DNA of 64,000 bases from Pseudomonas sp. MTM4 (GTDB lineage Bacteria; Pseudomonadota; Gammaproteobacteria; Pseudomonadales; Pseudomonadaceae). The notes beneath the pieces were generated by a model that worked only from the letters and a program-made list of their open reading frames with translations, did not search any database and was not told the DNA's origin. Below, one piece after another: positions 20,543 through 31,464 of the stretch; the stretch's first letter is position 1; each line of letters begins with the position of its first letter. The position numbers were made by a program, and so were the translations under genes. The stretch is from contig NZ_CP048411.1 of assembly GCF_019355055.1 (NCBI RefSeq), positions 2,507,501-2,571,500 on the forward strand. Reading direction: 5' to 3'.

Positions 20543-20625
20543 GAAGAATATTCCCGGAAGACACTGGTTTAGCTAATGCAAAGAGCTTGGGTTATCATAC
20601 ACGCACGTGTTTTTAGGGGCCATTT

Positions 20626-21405
20626 ATGCGGATTATCAGCGTCAACGTGAATGGCATTCAAGCGGCGGCACAGCGGGGACTTCTCAGCTGGCTGCAAGCG
20701 CAGAATGCCGATGTCATCTGCCTGCAGGATACCCGCGCCTCCGTAGTAGAACTTGACGATCCGGCCTACCAGCTCGACGGTTACTTTCTCTATACCGTCG
20801 ACGCGGAAATTCCAGAACAGGGCGGCGTCGCGCTGTATTCCCGACTGCAGCCGAAGGCCGTGATCATGGGACTCGGCTTCGAAACCGCTGACCGCTATGG
20901 CCGTTATCTACAGGCCGACTTCGATAAGGTCAGCATTGCAAGTCTATTGCTACCAACTGGCCGCGGCGGTGACGAAGACCTGAACCAGAAATTCAAGTTC
21001 ATGGACGACTTCGCCCATTATCTGGACAAACAACGTCGTAAGCGTCGCGAATACATCTATTGTGGCTCGTTGTATGTCGCTCATCAGAAGCTGGACGTGA
21101 AGAACTGGCGCGATTGTCAGCAGTCCACCGGCTTCCTCGCGCCGGAACGTGCCTGGCTCGACGAGATATTCGGCAACATGGGCTATGTCGATGCGCTGCG
21201 TGAAGCCAGCCGAGAAGGCGACCTGTACAGCTGGTGGCCGGATACCGAGCAAGCGCAGATGCTCAACCTGGGCTGGCGCTTCGATTACCAGATACTGACC
21301 TCGGGCATGCGCCGCTTCGTGCGCAACGCCCGCCTGCCCCGTCAGCCACGCTTCTCCCAGCACGCCCCGCTGGTAGTGGACTACGACTGGACGCTGAGCC
21401 TCTAA
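20626..21405 (+). CDS. crc: Catabolite repression control protein Crc
   Basis: A 259-residue protein of the exonuclease III/EEP fold (MRIISVNVNGIQAAAQRGLL at the start, DVICLQDTRA near residue 30). In Pseudomonas, Crc works with Hfq to block translation of A-rich target mRNAs during growth on preferred carbon sources such as succinate; it has no nuclease activity. A possible -10 box TATCAT (20593-20598) lies upstream. Crc may well act on the glycolate, glutarate and polyamine genes of this window, but that is inference. Confidence 0.95.
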   Translation: MRIISVNVNGIQAAAQRGLLSWLQAQNADVICLQDTRASVVELDDPAYQLDGYFLYTVDAEIPEQGGVALYSRLQPKAVIMGLGFETADRYGRYLQADFDKVSIASLLLPTGRGGDEDLNQKFKFMDDFAHYLDKQRRKRREYIYCGSLYVAHQKLDVKNWRDCQQSTGFLAPERAWLDEIFGNMGYVDALREASREGDLYSWWPDTEQAQMLNLGWRFDYQILTSGMRRFVRNARLPRQPRFSQHAPLVVDYDWTLSL

Positions 21406-21489
21406 GCTGCAAGCGAGTCAGCATGGAAGCTGACGCCGAGACGCCTCTCAACTTCCCGTATCTATTAAGCTCAAGCTTGAAGCCTGCCG

Positions 21490-21858
21490 CTACCTGACGA
21501 GCCGCCAGCAAAACGGGTAGCGATAAGGCTTGCCCTCGTTGGCGCGAATGCCGGCAATCACCACCAGCACCAACGCCACCGCGCTGATCAGCGCCATCAG
21601 TGGGAAGCCGATCAGAATCCAGGCGAGCACTCCGCAGATCATCAGCAGAATGCTGAACGTGATCTGGAAGTTCAGGGCTTCCTTACCCTGCTCGTCGACG
21701 AAGGGGTCCAGGTCTTTTTTCAGCTGCCAGACGATCAACGGCCCCAGCACATTGCCGATCATCGGCACCAGAAACCAGAAGAACGCCGAGTAATGACAGA
21801 ACATCGCCCATTGCCGCGCTTTCGGCGAGGGCTGTGGAATCAGCTCTTGATCAGACAT
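21490..21858 (-). CDS. DUF4870-domain membrane protein
   Basis: A 122-residue protein with about three transmembrane helices and the DUF4870 core: WAMFCHYSAFFWFLVPMIGN, LGPLIVWQLKKD, then EQGKEALNFQ. The function of the family is unknown. It starts 16 nt after the rph stop and so is probably co-transcribed with rph; it converges with crc. The same neighbour pair is known in P. aeruginosa. Confidence 0.85.
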   Translation of the reverse strand: MSDQELIPQPSPKARQWAMFCHYSAFFWFLVPMIGNVLGPLIVWQLKKDLDPFVDEQGKEALNFQITFSILLMICGVLAWILIGFPLMALISAVALVLVVIAGIRANEGKPYRYPFCWRLVR

Positions 21859-21874
21859 GGCGTTCTCCTTCTAC

Positions 21875-22597
21875 TCAGTCGGCGAGTGCCGCCGACTGCA
21901 ATGCAAATAGCTCTTTTATGCCGTCTTGCGCCAGCGCCAGCATGGCGTTGAGCTCCGCCGGCTGGAACGGTGCACCTTCGGCCGTCCCCTGCACCTCGAT
22001 GAAGCCACCGGCACTGGTCATCACGACGTTCAGGTCGGTTTCGGCCGCCGAGTCCTCCAGATAATCGAGGTCTAGCACCGGCTCGCCCTGGTAGATGCCG
22101 ACCGAAACCGCAGCGACCATTTGCTTGAGCGGATCACCACCTTTCAACCCGCCGCGCTTTTTCAGCAGCTTCAGGGCATCGACCAGCGCAACCATCGCAC
22201 CGGTGATCGAAGCTGTACGAGTGCCGCCGTCAGCCTGAATCACATCGCAATCGATGTAGATGGTGTTCTCGCCCAGCTTGCTCATGTCCAGCGAGGCCCG
22301 CAGCGAGCGGCCAATGAGTCGCTGAATTTCCAAGGTGCGTCCGCCCTGCTTGCCCCGACTCGCCTCGCGCTGATTACGCTCGCCAGTGGCTCGCGGCAAC
22401 ATGCCGTATTCGGCAGTAAGCCAGCCCTGCCCCTGGCCCTTGAGGAAGCGCGGTACGCCGTTCTCGATGCTGGCGGTGCAGATCACCTTGGTATCACCAA
22501 ACTCCACCAATACCGATCCCTCGGCATGCTTGGTGTAGTTGCGGGTGATGCGGATCGAACGCAGCTGGTCGGCGGCGCGGCCACTGGGACGCTTCAT
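21875..22597 (-). CDS. rph: Ribonuclease PH
   Basis: A 240-residue phosphate-dependent 3'-5' exoribonuclease that trims tRNA 3' ends. The start [20 protein letters not shown], the [19 protein letters not shown] phosphate-site segment (about residues 71-89) and the [19 protein letters not shown] motif (about 115-133) are diagnostic. It is divergent from yicC. Confidence 0.97.
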   Translation of the reverse strand: MKRPSGRAADQLRSIRITRNYTKHAEGSVLVEFGDTKVICTASIENGVPRFLKGQGQGWLTAEYGMLPRATGERNQREASRGKQGGRTLEIQRLIGRSLRASLDMSKLGENTIYIDCDVIQADGGTRTASITGAMVALVDALKLLKKRGGLKGGDPLKQMVAAVSVGIYQGEPVLDLDYLEDSAAETDLNVVMTSAGGFIEVQGTAEGAPFQPAELNAMLALAQDGIKELFALQSAALAD

Positions 22598-22818
22598 GGG
22601 ACAATTCCTACTTCATGGATTCGGGTGCCCGGCATTATAGGCGCCTTTGATGCGGAGTTACGCGGCCAGTCGGCTGATCGGCCAAAGCGCTGAAGTTGAC
22701 TGACCAACAACCAACGCCACGCGGGGTCGTCGCGCTGGCCCATATCGCGCCTCATGCGTCTTCGCGCCGTTTTGATTTACAATCCTCCGCCTTTCGCATC
22801 GTACCGAGGGCTACCGCA

Positions 22819-24382
<1,564 letters not shown>

Positions 24383-24493
24383 GGCTGAAAGCTGCTTTTC
24401 GCTTTTACCGCTTCCCTAACAGCTGGTGATTTTTTAGACTATCCCGTCCGCTCGCCCACTCGGGCACGCTTTACGAATTTGATGAGGAACACC

Positions 24494-24757
24494 ATGGCCC
24501 GCGTTACCGTTGAAGACTGCCTGGACAACGTAGATAACCGCTTCGAGCTGGTCATGCTCGCTACCAAACGCTCGCGCCAGCTGGCAACCGGCGGCAAGGA
24601 GCCTAAAGTGGCCTGGGAAAATGACAAGCCGACGGTGGTTGCGCTGCGTGAAATCGCCTCCGGTCTGGTGGATTACGACGTCATCGCCCAAGACGACATC
24701 GTCGACGACGAGCCGTTGTTCGTGCAGTACGAGGAAGAGCCCAACGAGGCCATCTGA
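24494..24757 (+). CDS. rpoZ: RNA polymerase omega subunit
   Basis: An 87-residue omega subunit ([20 protein letters not shown], then [13 protein letters not shown]), which helps RNA polymerase assembly and is part of the ppGpp/DksA response in proteobacteria. A GAGGAAC ribosome binding site supports the ATG at 24494. It stands 63 nt before spoT. Confidence 0.96.
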   Translation: MARVTVEDCLDNVDNRFELVMLATKRSRQLATGGKEPKVAWENDKPTVVALREIASGLVDYDVIAQDDIVDDEPLFVQYEEEPNEAI

Positions 24758-24820
24758 TTAAATGCCAGGTCGAAGTCGAGCCGCCAATACGGAGCCGCCC
24801 TGCCGGCGAGGAGCAATCCC

Positions 24821-26929
24821 TTGCTAGCCATAGACGCTCTTGCCGATCGCCTGTCGACCTACCTCGGCGCAGACCAGGTCAATCTGGTCCGCCGCGCTTA
24901 CTTCTACGCCGAGCAGGCCCACGACGGCCAGCGTCGGCGCAGCGGTGAAGCCTACGTCACCCATCCCCTCGCGGTAGCCAACATCCTCGCTGACATGCAC
25001 ATGGACCATCAGAGCCTAATGGCCGCGATGCTGCACGACGTCATCGAGGACACCGGCATCGCCAAGGAAGCGCTCACCGCGCAGTTCGGCGAGACCGTGG
25101 CCGAACTGGTCGACGGGGTCAGCAAGCTGACCCAGATGAACTTCGAGACCAAGGCCGAGGCCCAGGCCGAGAACTTCCAGAAGATGGCCATGGCCATGGC
25201 CCGCGACATCCGCGTGATCCTGGTCAAGCTCGCCGACCGCCTGCACAACATGCGCACCCTGGAAGTGCTGGCCAGCGAGAAACGCCGCCGCATCGCCAAG
25301 GAAACGCTGGAAATCTACGCGCCCATCGCCAACCGCCTGGGCATGCATTCGATGCGCGTGGAGTTCGAAGACCTCGGCTTCAAGGCCATGCACCCGATGC
25401 GCTCCGAGCGTATTCGCGCCGCCGTCCGCCGAGCGCGCGGCAACCGCAACGAGATTGTCGAGAAGATAGAACAATCGCTGATCCACTGCCTCGCGCGCGA
25501 AGGCCTGGAAGGCGAGGTGGTGGGCCGCGAGAAACACCTGTTCAGCATCTACAAGAAGATGCGCGGCAAGCGCAAAGCGTTCAATGAAATCATGGACGTC
25601 TATGCCTTCCGCATCGTGGTCGACAAGGTCGACACCTGCTATCGCGTGCTCGGCGCGGTGCACAGCCTGTACAAGCCGCTGCCCGGCCGTTTCAAGGACT
25701 ACATCGCGATCCCCAAGGCCAACGGCTATCAGTCGCTGCATACCACGCTGTTCGGCATGCATGGCGTGCCCATCGAGATCCAGATCCGCACCCGGGAAAT
25801 GGAAGAGATGGCTAACAACGGCATCGCCGCGCACTGGCTGTACAAGTCCAACGAGGACGAGACCCCGAAAGGCACCCATGCCCGCGCGCGGCAGTGGGTC
25901 AAGGGCGTGCTGGAGTTGCAGGAACGCGCCGGCAATTCGCTGGAATTCATCGAGAGCGTGAAGATCGACCTGTTCCCCGACGAGGTCTACGTCTTTACCC
26001 CCAAGGGCAGCATCATGGAGTTGCCCAAGGGCTCGACCGCGGTGGATTTCGCCTATGCGGTGCATACCGATGTCGGCAACACCTGCATCGCTTGTCGTGT
26101 CAATCGACGCCTGGCGCCTCTGTCTCAGGCACTGGAAAGCGGCAGCACGGTCGAGATCGTCACCGCCCCTGGCGCACGCCCCAACCCCGCGTGGCTGAAT
26201 TTCGTCGTCACCGGCAAGGCGCGCACGCATATCCGCCACGCGCTCAAGCTGCAACGCCGCTCGGAGTCGATCAATCTGGGCGAGCGCCTGTTGAACAAGG
26301 TGCTCACCGGTTTCGAAACCAGTCTGGAAAGCATATCGCCCGAGCGCATCAAGGCCGTGCTCAACGAGTATCAGATGGAGGTCATCGAAGACCTGCTCGA
26401 AGATATCGGCCTGGGCAATCGCATGGCCTACGTCATCGCCCGCCGCCTACTGGCCAGCGACGGCGAACAGGCGCCGAGCGCCGAAGGACCACTAGCCATT
26501 CGCGGCACCGAGGGCCTGGTGCTCAATTACGCCAAGTGCTGCACGCCGATTCCCGGCGACCCCATCGTCGGTCACCTGTCCGCTGGCAAGGGCATGGTGG
26601 TGCACATGGATACCTGCCGCAACATCGCCGAAGTCCGCCACAACCCGGACAAGTGCATCCAGCTGTCGTGGTCCAAGGACGTCACGGGCGAATTCAACGT
26701 TGAGCTGCGCGTCGAGCTGGAACACCAGCGCGGCCTGATCGCGCTGCTCGCAGGCAGCGTCAACGCCGCCGACGGCAATATCGAGAAGATCGGCATGGAC
26801 GAGCGCGACGGCCGCATCAGCGTGGTTCAGCTGGTGGTCAGCGTGCATGACCGGGTTCATCTGGCCCGGGTCATCCGGAAGCTGCGCACCATCAAGGGTG
26901 TAATGCGGATTACGCGGGTTAAAGCGTAA
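24821..26929 (+). CDS. spoT: Bifunctional (p)ppGpp synthetase/hydrolase SpoT
   Basis: A 702-residue RelA/SpoT protein. In order: HD hydrolase domain (about 20-180, with MLHDVIEDTG), synthetase domain (about 235-350, with GRFKDYIAIPKANGYQSLHT), TGS domain (about 385-450, FTPKGSIMELPKGSTAVDFA), the conserved Cys-Cys-His helical part, and an ACT domain (about 625-702). The intact HD motif predicts real hydrolase activity. The start is a TTG at 24821 with a GAGGAGC ribosome binding site. Confidence 0.97.
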   Translation: MLAIDALADRLSTYLGADQVNLVRRAYFYAEQAHDGQRRRSGEAYVTHPLAVANILADMHMDHQSLMAAMLHDVIEDTGIAKEALTAQFGETVAELVDGVSKLTQMNFETKAEAQAENFQKMAMAMARDIRVILVKLADRLHNMRTLEVLASEKRRRIAKETLEIYAPIANRLGMHSMRVEFEDLGFKAMHPMRSERIRAAVRRARGNRNEIVEKIEQSLIHCLAREGLEGEVVGREKHLFSIYKKMRGKRKAFNEIMDVYAFRIVVDKVDTCYRVLGAVHSLYKPLPGRFKDYIAIPKANGYQSLHTTLFGMHGVPIEIQIRTREMEEMANNGIAAHWLYKSNEDETPKGTHARARQWVKGVLELQERAGNSLEFIESVKIDLFPDEVYVFTPKGSIMELPKGSTAVDFAYAVHTDVGNTCIACRVNRRLAPLSQALESGSTVEIVTAPGARPNPAWLNFVVTGKARTHIRHALKLQRRSESINLGERLLNKVLTGFETSLESISPERIKAVLNEYQMEVIEDLLEDIGLGNRMAYVIARRLLASDGEQAPSAEGPLAIRGTEGLVLNYAKCCTPIPGDPIVGHLSAGKGMVVHMDTCRNIAEVRHNPDKCIQLSWSKDVTGEFNVELRVELEHQRGLIALLAGSVNAADGNIEKIGMDERDGRISVVQLVVSVHDRVHLARVIRKLRTIKGVMRITRVKA

Positions 26930-27030
26930 CCAGCTGGAAAGGGTGGCCACATCTACTGGGCTTCGTCTAGCATCGCGCCTCTACTTCCCGCTTCAGGCTT
27001 CCTGCTTGAAGCTCTCGACGAGGATCCCCC

Positions 27031-27411
27031 ATGCCCCGCACCGTGATCAACACCGACAAAGCCCCCGCCGCCATCGGCACCTACTCTCAGGCGATCAAGG
27101 CCGGCAACACCGTGTATCTGTCCGGCCAAATTCCATTGGACCCCAAGACCATGGAGTTGGTGGAAGGCTTCGAAGCGCAGACCGTGCAGGTATTCGAGAA
27201 CCTCAAGGCGGTAGCCGAAGCGGCCGGCGGCTCGCTGAAGGACATCGTCAAACTGAATATTTTCCTCACCGACCTGGGCAACTTCGCCACGGTCAACGAG
27301 ATCATGAGCCGCTACTTCCAGCAGCCCTACCCGGCTCGTGCCGCCATCGGCATCGCCGCGCTGCCGAAAGCCGCGCAGGTTGAAATGGACGCCATTCTGA
27401 TACTCGACTGA
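27031..27411 (+). CDS. ridA: 2-iminobutanoate/2-iminopropanoate deaminase RidA
   Basis: A 126-residue archetypal RidA that hydrolyses enamines/imines released by PLP enzymes such as threonine dehydratase. The [20 protein letters not shown] and [14 protein letters not shown] segments are conserved; the Arg that binds the substrate carboxylate is in the [13 protein letters not shown] segment. The position after spoT is conserved in Pseudomonas. This is the housekeeping copy, in contrast with the dadA-linked one. Confidence 0.94.
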   Translation: MPRTVINTDKAPAAIGTYSQAIKAGNTVYLSGQIPLDPKTMELVEGFEAQTVQVFENLKAVAEAAGGSLKDIVKLNIFLTDLGNFATVNEIMSRYFQQPYPARAAIGIAALPKAAQVEMDAILILD

Positions 27412-27446
27412 ACCCCTGACCCGAACGGACGCAGGGAGCGCGACTG

Positions 27447-29552
27447 ATGGCAGTACCCCGACTTACGCCTCGCTTGCTGCTCGCGTTGGCCGGATTGCTC
27501 GCCGCCTGCGTTCTGTACCTGGCTGAACCGCTGATGCTGCAGAGCCTGCGCAACGGCTTGTTCGATCAGTACCAGCGCTGGCATCCGCGGCCAGCGCCGG
27601 CGCAAACTCCGGTTCGGGTGGTCGACATCGATGAAGCCAGCCTCGCGCGCCACGGCCAATGGCCCTGGCCGCGCGATCTACTGGCGCAGTTGCTGGAGCG
27701 CCTGCAGCAGGCAGGCGCCGCCGTGGTGGTCTTTGATGTGCTCTTCGCCGAGGCCGACCGCAGCTCGCCACGCTATGTGCTGAAGCAGCTGGACCTCCCG
27801 TCCGCTTTGGCCGACACGCTGGGCGCCCTGCCCGACCACGATCACTTGTTCGCCGAGGCGCTCGAACGACAGCCCAGCGTCCTTGGCTTCGCCACCGCGC
27901 ACTCACCGTCTCAAACCCGTCCACTCAGCCGTTTCGGCGTGCGGCAACGTGCCGATGCCAAGTTGCCGCGTTTCACCACCTATGCCGGCACCATCAGCGC
28001 ATTGCCGCTGCTCGAAACCGCCGCGGCCGGCAGCGGCGCCATGACCTTTCACCCTGACGCGGACGGCGTCGTGCGCCGCGTACCGGTGATGATCCGCGTC
28101 GGTGATCAGCTGTTCCCCTCACTCGTCGCCGAAGCGCTGCGGATCTATCTCGACCAACAGCTGTACCGCATCGAGACCGCGAGCAATGGAGCGGTCGAAC
28201 AGGTTGCGATAGGCCCGCTAGCGCTCCCAACCAACCGCCGTGGCGAGCTCTGGCTGCATTATCGCCGCGACATGAGCGCGCAGAGCCTGCCTGCGTGGCG
28301 CATTCTGGATGGCACGCCCACCGCCCCGCTCGACGGCAGCATCGTGCTGATCGGCAGCTCGGCTCAGGGTCTGCAGGATCTGCGCTTCAGCCCTCTTGGC
28401 GGGATGCTTCCGGGCGTTCAGGTGCATGCCCAAGCGATCGAACAGGCATTGACCGGCTCTCCGCTGCAACGTCCGTTCTGGGCTGGTCCGCTGGAGGCGC
28501 TGGTCCTGCTGCTCGCCGGATCGCTGCTCTGCGTCCTGATCCTCACCAGCGGCGCACTCACCGCCGCCTGGATAGCGGCGCTAGCGATCGCGTTACTGAA
28601 CATCGCGGCCTGGTGGGCCTACTCGCGCCATGGGCTGCTACTTGACGCCCTGACGCCCTCGATCGGTCTGCTGCTGGTCTATCTCGGCGCCAGCCTTGCG
28701 CGGCACCGCGCCAGCGAATATCAGCAGCGCTGGATACGTAATGCCTTCTCGCGCTATATCTCGCCGAATCTCGTCAAGCATCTGGTGCGTCATCCCGATC
28801 AGCTCCAGCTCAGCGGCGAACGCCGCTATTGCAGCTTCGTCTTCACCGATATCACCGATTTCACCACGCTGATGGAGCGCCACTCACCGGAGCGAGTGGT
28901 CGGCATGCTCAACGAATATCTCGAAGGGCTCATCCAGATTGCCTTCCGCCACCAGGGCACGCTCGAGCGCATCGTCGGCGACGGCATGGCCATTCTGTTC
29001 TCGGCGCCCCTGACCCAGGCCGACCACCAGGCCCGTGCATTGGCCTGCGCACTGGAGATCCGCAACTTCACCCGCGCCCACGCAGCCGTTCAACATGCCG
29101 CCGGCATCCCGCTCGGCCGCACGCGCATCAGTGCACACAGCGGCGAAGTCGTCGTCGGCAATTTCGGTGGTGCCACCCTGTTCGACTACCGGGCATTGGG
29201 CGATGCGGTCAACGTCGCGGCTCGTCTGGAAAGCCTCAATCGTTATCTGGGCACCGATCTATGTGTTTCGGAGGCCATCCGTATCGCCAATCCGGACGTG
29301 CCGATGCGCGCCATCGGCGATGTACTGCTCAAGGGCAAGACGCAGCCGATCCGCCTTTACGAGCCCTGCGAAACAGCCGTCGACCACGACTACGATGCGG
29401 CATACAGGTTACTGGCCGGTGAGCACGAACATGCTGCCGATGCCTTCGAACAGCTGTCTGCCGAGCGACCGAATGACCTGCTGGTGCGTTATCAGCTGCA
29501 GCGTTTGCGGGCCGGCCAGCGCGGCGAGTGCATTACGTTGACGGAGAAGTGA
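27447..29552 (+). CDS. CHASE2-domain adenylate/guanylate cyclase (class III)
   Basis: A 701-residue membrane cyclase. An N-terminal transmembrane helix (about 8-28) leads into an extracytoplasmic CHASE2 domain (about 35-320, with VRVVDIDEASLARHGQWPWP). Two or three helices follow (about 335-415), then a class III catalytic domain (about 440-600). Both metal Asp residues lie in SFVFTDITDFTTL and near IVGDGMAILF. FDYRALGDAVNVAARLE is the nucleotide-binding segment and its Asp suggests ATP as substrate. It probably makes cAMP in response to an envelope signal. It converges with the OmpA/FecR genes, 6 nt apart. Confidence 0.9.
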   Translation: MAVPRLTPRLLLALAGLLAACVLYLAEPLMLQSLRNGLFDQYQRWHPRPAPAQTPVRVVDIDEASLARHGQWPWPRDLLAQLLERLQQAGAAVVVFDVLFAEADRSSPRYVLKQLDLPSALADTLGALPDHDHLFAEALERQPSVLGFATAHSPSQTRPLSRFGVRQRADAKLPRFTTYAGTISALPLLETAAAGSGAMTFHPDADGVVRRVPVMIRVGDQLFPSLVAEALRIYLDQQLYRIETASNGAVEQVAIGPLALPTNRRGELWLHYRRDMSAQSLPAWRILDGTPTAPLDGSIVLIGSSAQGLQDLRFSPLGGMLPGVQVHAQAIEQALTGSPLQRPFWAGPLEALVLLLAGSLLCVLILTSGALTAAWIAALAIALLNIAAWWAYSRHGLLLDALTPSIGLLLVYLGASLARHRASEYQQRWIRNAFSRYISPNLVKHLVRHPDQLQLSGERRYCSFVFTDITDFTTLMERHSPERVVGMLNEYLEGLIQIAFRHQGTLERIVGDGMAILFSAPLTQADHQARALACALEIRNFTRAHAAVQHAAGIPLGRTRISAHSGEVVVGNFGGATLFDYRALGDAVNVAARLESLNRYLGTDLCVSEAIRIANPDVPMRAIGDVLLKGKTQPIRLYEPCETAVDHDYDAAYRLLAGEHEHAADAFEQLSAERPNDLLVRYQLQRLRAGQRGECITLTEK

Positions 29553-29558
29553 GGCGCT

Positions 29559-30152
29559 TCAGCGAACGCTGATTTCGACCCGGCGATTGCGAGGCTCGGA
29601 CACCCCATCAGGCGTATCGATCAGCAGGTTGCGCTCGCCATGTGAGGAAACACGTAGATCGATCACTTCAATGGCTCGGCTGCGCAGCATGTCCGCAACC
29701 GCCTGAGCCCGAATTAAGCCCAGCTGCTCGTTCCAGTACGGGCCGCTGAGGGTATCGGTGTGGCCAATGACCGAGACGGCTGACGGACCACGCAGGCGGA
29801 TCGCCTCGAAAACCTGCTCGACGGCTCGCTCCGATTCCTCGATCAGCTCCGCGCTACCGATCTTGAAATAAAGCTGGAAGCGCTGCGGCAGTGCCGGTTG
29901 AGCCGCCAACGCCGCCGAGAAATCGTGTGCGATCCGCAGCTGACCGACGTTGAACGGCCTGGTGGCCGAGGCGCCGCCGATGGTGACACCTTGATGCGCC
30001 TGATCCAGCCGTGTCTGGCCTTTGGCATCGTCGATCACCACAGCGCCGGTGGTGCCGTCAGGGCTTTCCAGCAGCACCACGTAATTTCCGGTCATGCAGC
30101 CCGAAAGCAATGCGAGACACAGCAGCGCGAAGATATATCGCAGCATCTTCAC
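29559..30152 (-). CDS. OmpA-family lipoprotein
   Basis: A 197-residue protein with a lipobox (LLSGC, Cys near residue 19) and a C-terminal OmpA/MotB peptidoglycan-binding domain (about 90-197: VSVIGHTDTLSGPYWNEQLG and SSHGERNLLIDTPDGVSEPR-type NRRVEISVR end). It should sit in the outer membrane facing the periplasm and grip the murein. It overlaps the FecR gene by 4 nt (ATGA). FecR, OmpA lipoprotein and CHASE2 cyclase genes often occur together, which suggests one envelope-sensing unit. Confidence 0.88.
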   Translation of the reverse strand: MKMLRYIFALLCLALLSGCMTGNYVVLLESPDGTTGAVVIDDAKGQTRLDQAHQGVTIGGASATRPFNVGQLRIAHDFSAALAAQPALPQRFQLYFKIGSAELIEESERAVEQVFEAIRLRGPSAVSVIGHTDTLSGPYWNEQLGLIRAQAVADMLRSRAIEVIDLRVSSHGERNLLIDTPDGVSEPRNRRVEISVR

Positions 30153-30628
30153 TGAGCGACCTTCACCAGAAAATGCGTACCGCGCACGCCGATGGTACCG
30201 GTTGGGGTTTTCAGTTCGACCGCCTCGGGCTTGAGCTTGGCGATGACCCCGGAAATGAAGTTCAAGGTGCCGCGGCTGATATGCCCGCTCAGGCGCAGCT
30301 CTTCGCGGCTGGGCTCGAAGGCATACTCATCCAGCGTGAATTCGCTGTTGGGACCGAAGGACATGACCGTGTTGTCGCTGAGCGTCACGCCCATCGCGCC
30401 GTCGGCACCGGTGCGTAACACCGCGCCGAGGATCACCGCCTGGCCGACTGCCGCATCGATGGTCTGGTCGCGACTGGTAACGGTCGCCTCGCCCTTCACC
30501 TTCATGATGTAGCCGACCGGCTCGACCAGTGCCTGCGCCTGCGCCAGAGGAGACAGCGCCAGCAGGCCTACGATCAGCAAAGGCCGGATGCGGCTTGTCA
30601 TGGCGCGGCTGCTATCGCACATCATCAT
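30149..30628 (-). CDS. FecR-domain exported protein
   Basis: A 159-residue protein with a signal peptide (IRPLLIVGLLALSPLAQAQA, about 14-33) and one FecR domain (GEATVTSRDQTIDAAVGQAV up to TPTGTIGVRGTHFLVKV). The start is the first of three ATGs (30628) because AGGGAG lies 8-9 nt before it. FecR domains bind or scaffold in the periplasm; with no sigma factor or TonB receptor nearby this is not the iron-sensing type. It is translationally coupled with the OmpA lipoprotein. Confidence 0.85.
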   Translation of the reverse strand: MMMCDSSRAMTSRIRPLLIVGLLALSPLAQAQALVEPVGYIMKVKGEATVTSRDQTIDAAVGQAVILGAVLRTGADGAMGVTLSDNTVMSFGPNSEFTLDEYAFEPSREELRLSGHISRGTLNFISGVIAKLKPEAVELKTPTGTIGVRGTHFLVKVAQ

Positions 30629-30801
30629 TTCAGTCTCCCTAGCGGATCGCCGATTGTCAGGCCTTCGTCCGCGGCCCCTTACGCAGCACCACGATCACGC
30701 CGACGTAAGCGTCAGGCCAGCGTCGGAGAATGCCGGATGGCGGTTGGCAATTACAAGCGCAACGGCCAGCAGAAGCCTCACGGTTGAGCGGGGCGAATCG
30801 A

Positions 30802-31023
30802 CTAAGCCGAGGCGAAACGTTCGATCGACCGCCCAGGACCGCCATCCCACAGATTCCGATCGGCTAGCTGATGGGTATCGACATAGCGCGGCGCGCCGTT
30901 GATCTCTTCCAGCTCGGTCATGCCGGCGAGCTGATTGACGATGCGGTAGCGCTTGCCGACGGTCTTGTCTTGCAAGGGATAGAGGGCAGCGATCTGCTGC
31001 GCCAGTTCGGTCAGGGTGGACAT
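30802..31023 (-). CDS. Small uncharacterised protein
   Basis: A 73-residue predicted soluble protein (MSTLTELAQQIAALYPLQDK at the start). It has a regular composition and codon use like the neighbouring genes but no motif I know and only a weak ribosome binding site. It stands alone between the FecR gene and the ABC transporter. It may be a conserved hypothetical gene; no function is proposed. Confidence 0.5.
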   Translation of the reverse strand: MSTLTELAQQIAALYPLQDKTVGKRYRIVNQLAGMTELEEINGAPRYVDTHQLADRNLWDGGPGRSIERFASA

Positions 31024-31464
31024 GGTGCGGGTACTGCTCTGGGTACGAAAAGCCAGCCTATTTACTACGGATCATGCCCAATTGCGCGGCGCAGCCGACG
31101 TCTAGCAGGCCGCTCATCGGAACGGCTTGTCTTGGGGGCTGAAAACCCACCCACGCCTGCTTTTCACCACGCGCCCTACCTTCAGGCGGCCGATTGAGTC
31201 AGCGCCGTCCGCGACTTGTTCCACTTGTTCTAAGCACTGCCTCACGCGCTGCGCCGCGTTGGGACGGCCATACCGGATTCGCACCATAGGCGGGCGCGCC
31301 GCGCTTGAGCCACAGGCTGATTGATAAGTCAGCAACCGAAAAAATCCGCTCGCAAAACAGGAAGTTAATTCGGGCCTGATGCGTTCTGGCACAACCGGTG
31401 CACCTTCAAACACAGGCGTCATGCCCTGTTAGTACAAGTTGCTCAACCGCCAAGGTGAAGACAA
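31024..31464. other. Gene-free region upstream of the sulfur/redox cluster
   Basis: No supported gene in 441 nt. Its right end holds a sigma-54-like promoter (31387-31402) and an imperfect inverted repeat, ACAGG (31418-31422) to CCTGT (31431-31435), 30 nt before the first gene of the cluster. The left half holds a short minus-strand frame (31114-31422) of unlikely composition that I do not call. Confidence 0.5.
31387..31402 (+). promoter_or_regulatory. Sigma-54-like (-24/-12) promoter candidate
   Basis: TGGCACAACCGGTGCA has the GG and GC doublets of a sigma-54 promoter at the correct 12-base spacing; the consensus is TGGCAC-N5-TTGCA, so the -12 part has one mismatch (GTGCA). It lies 63 nt before the substrate-binding protein gene. 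Sulfone and sulfonate use in Pseudomonas is known to involve sigma-54 activators such as SfnR, which would fit the cluster. Confidence 0.5.

Noticed and set aside
22696..22818. N-terminal extension of YicC
   Set aside because: Family proteins start at MIHSMTAFA; the extension has a non-conserved composition.
25016..26254. 412-codon minus-strand frame inside spoT
   Set aside because: Antisense of a well-conserved gene; no ribosome binding site or recognisable domain.
31114..31422. 102-codon minus-strand frame upstream of the ABC importer
   Set aside because: No ribosome binding site, unusual composition, and it covers the sigma-54-like promoter; I could not support it.
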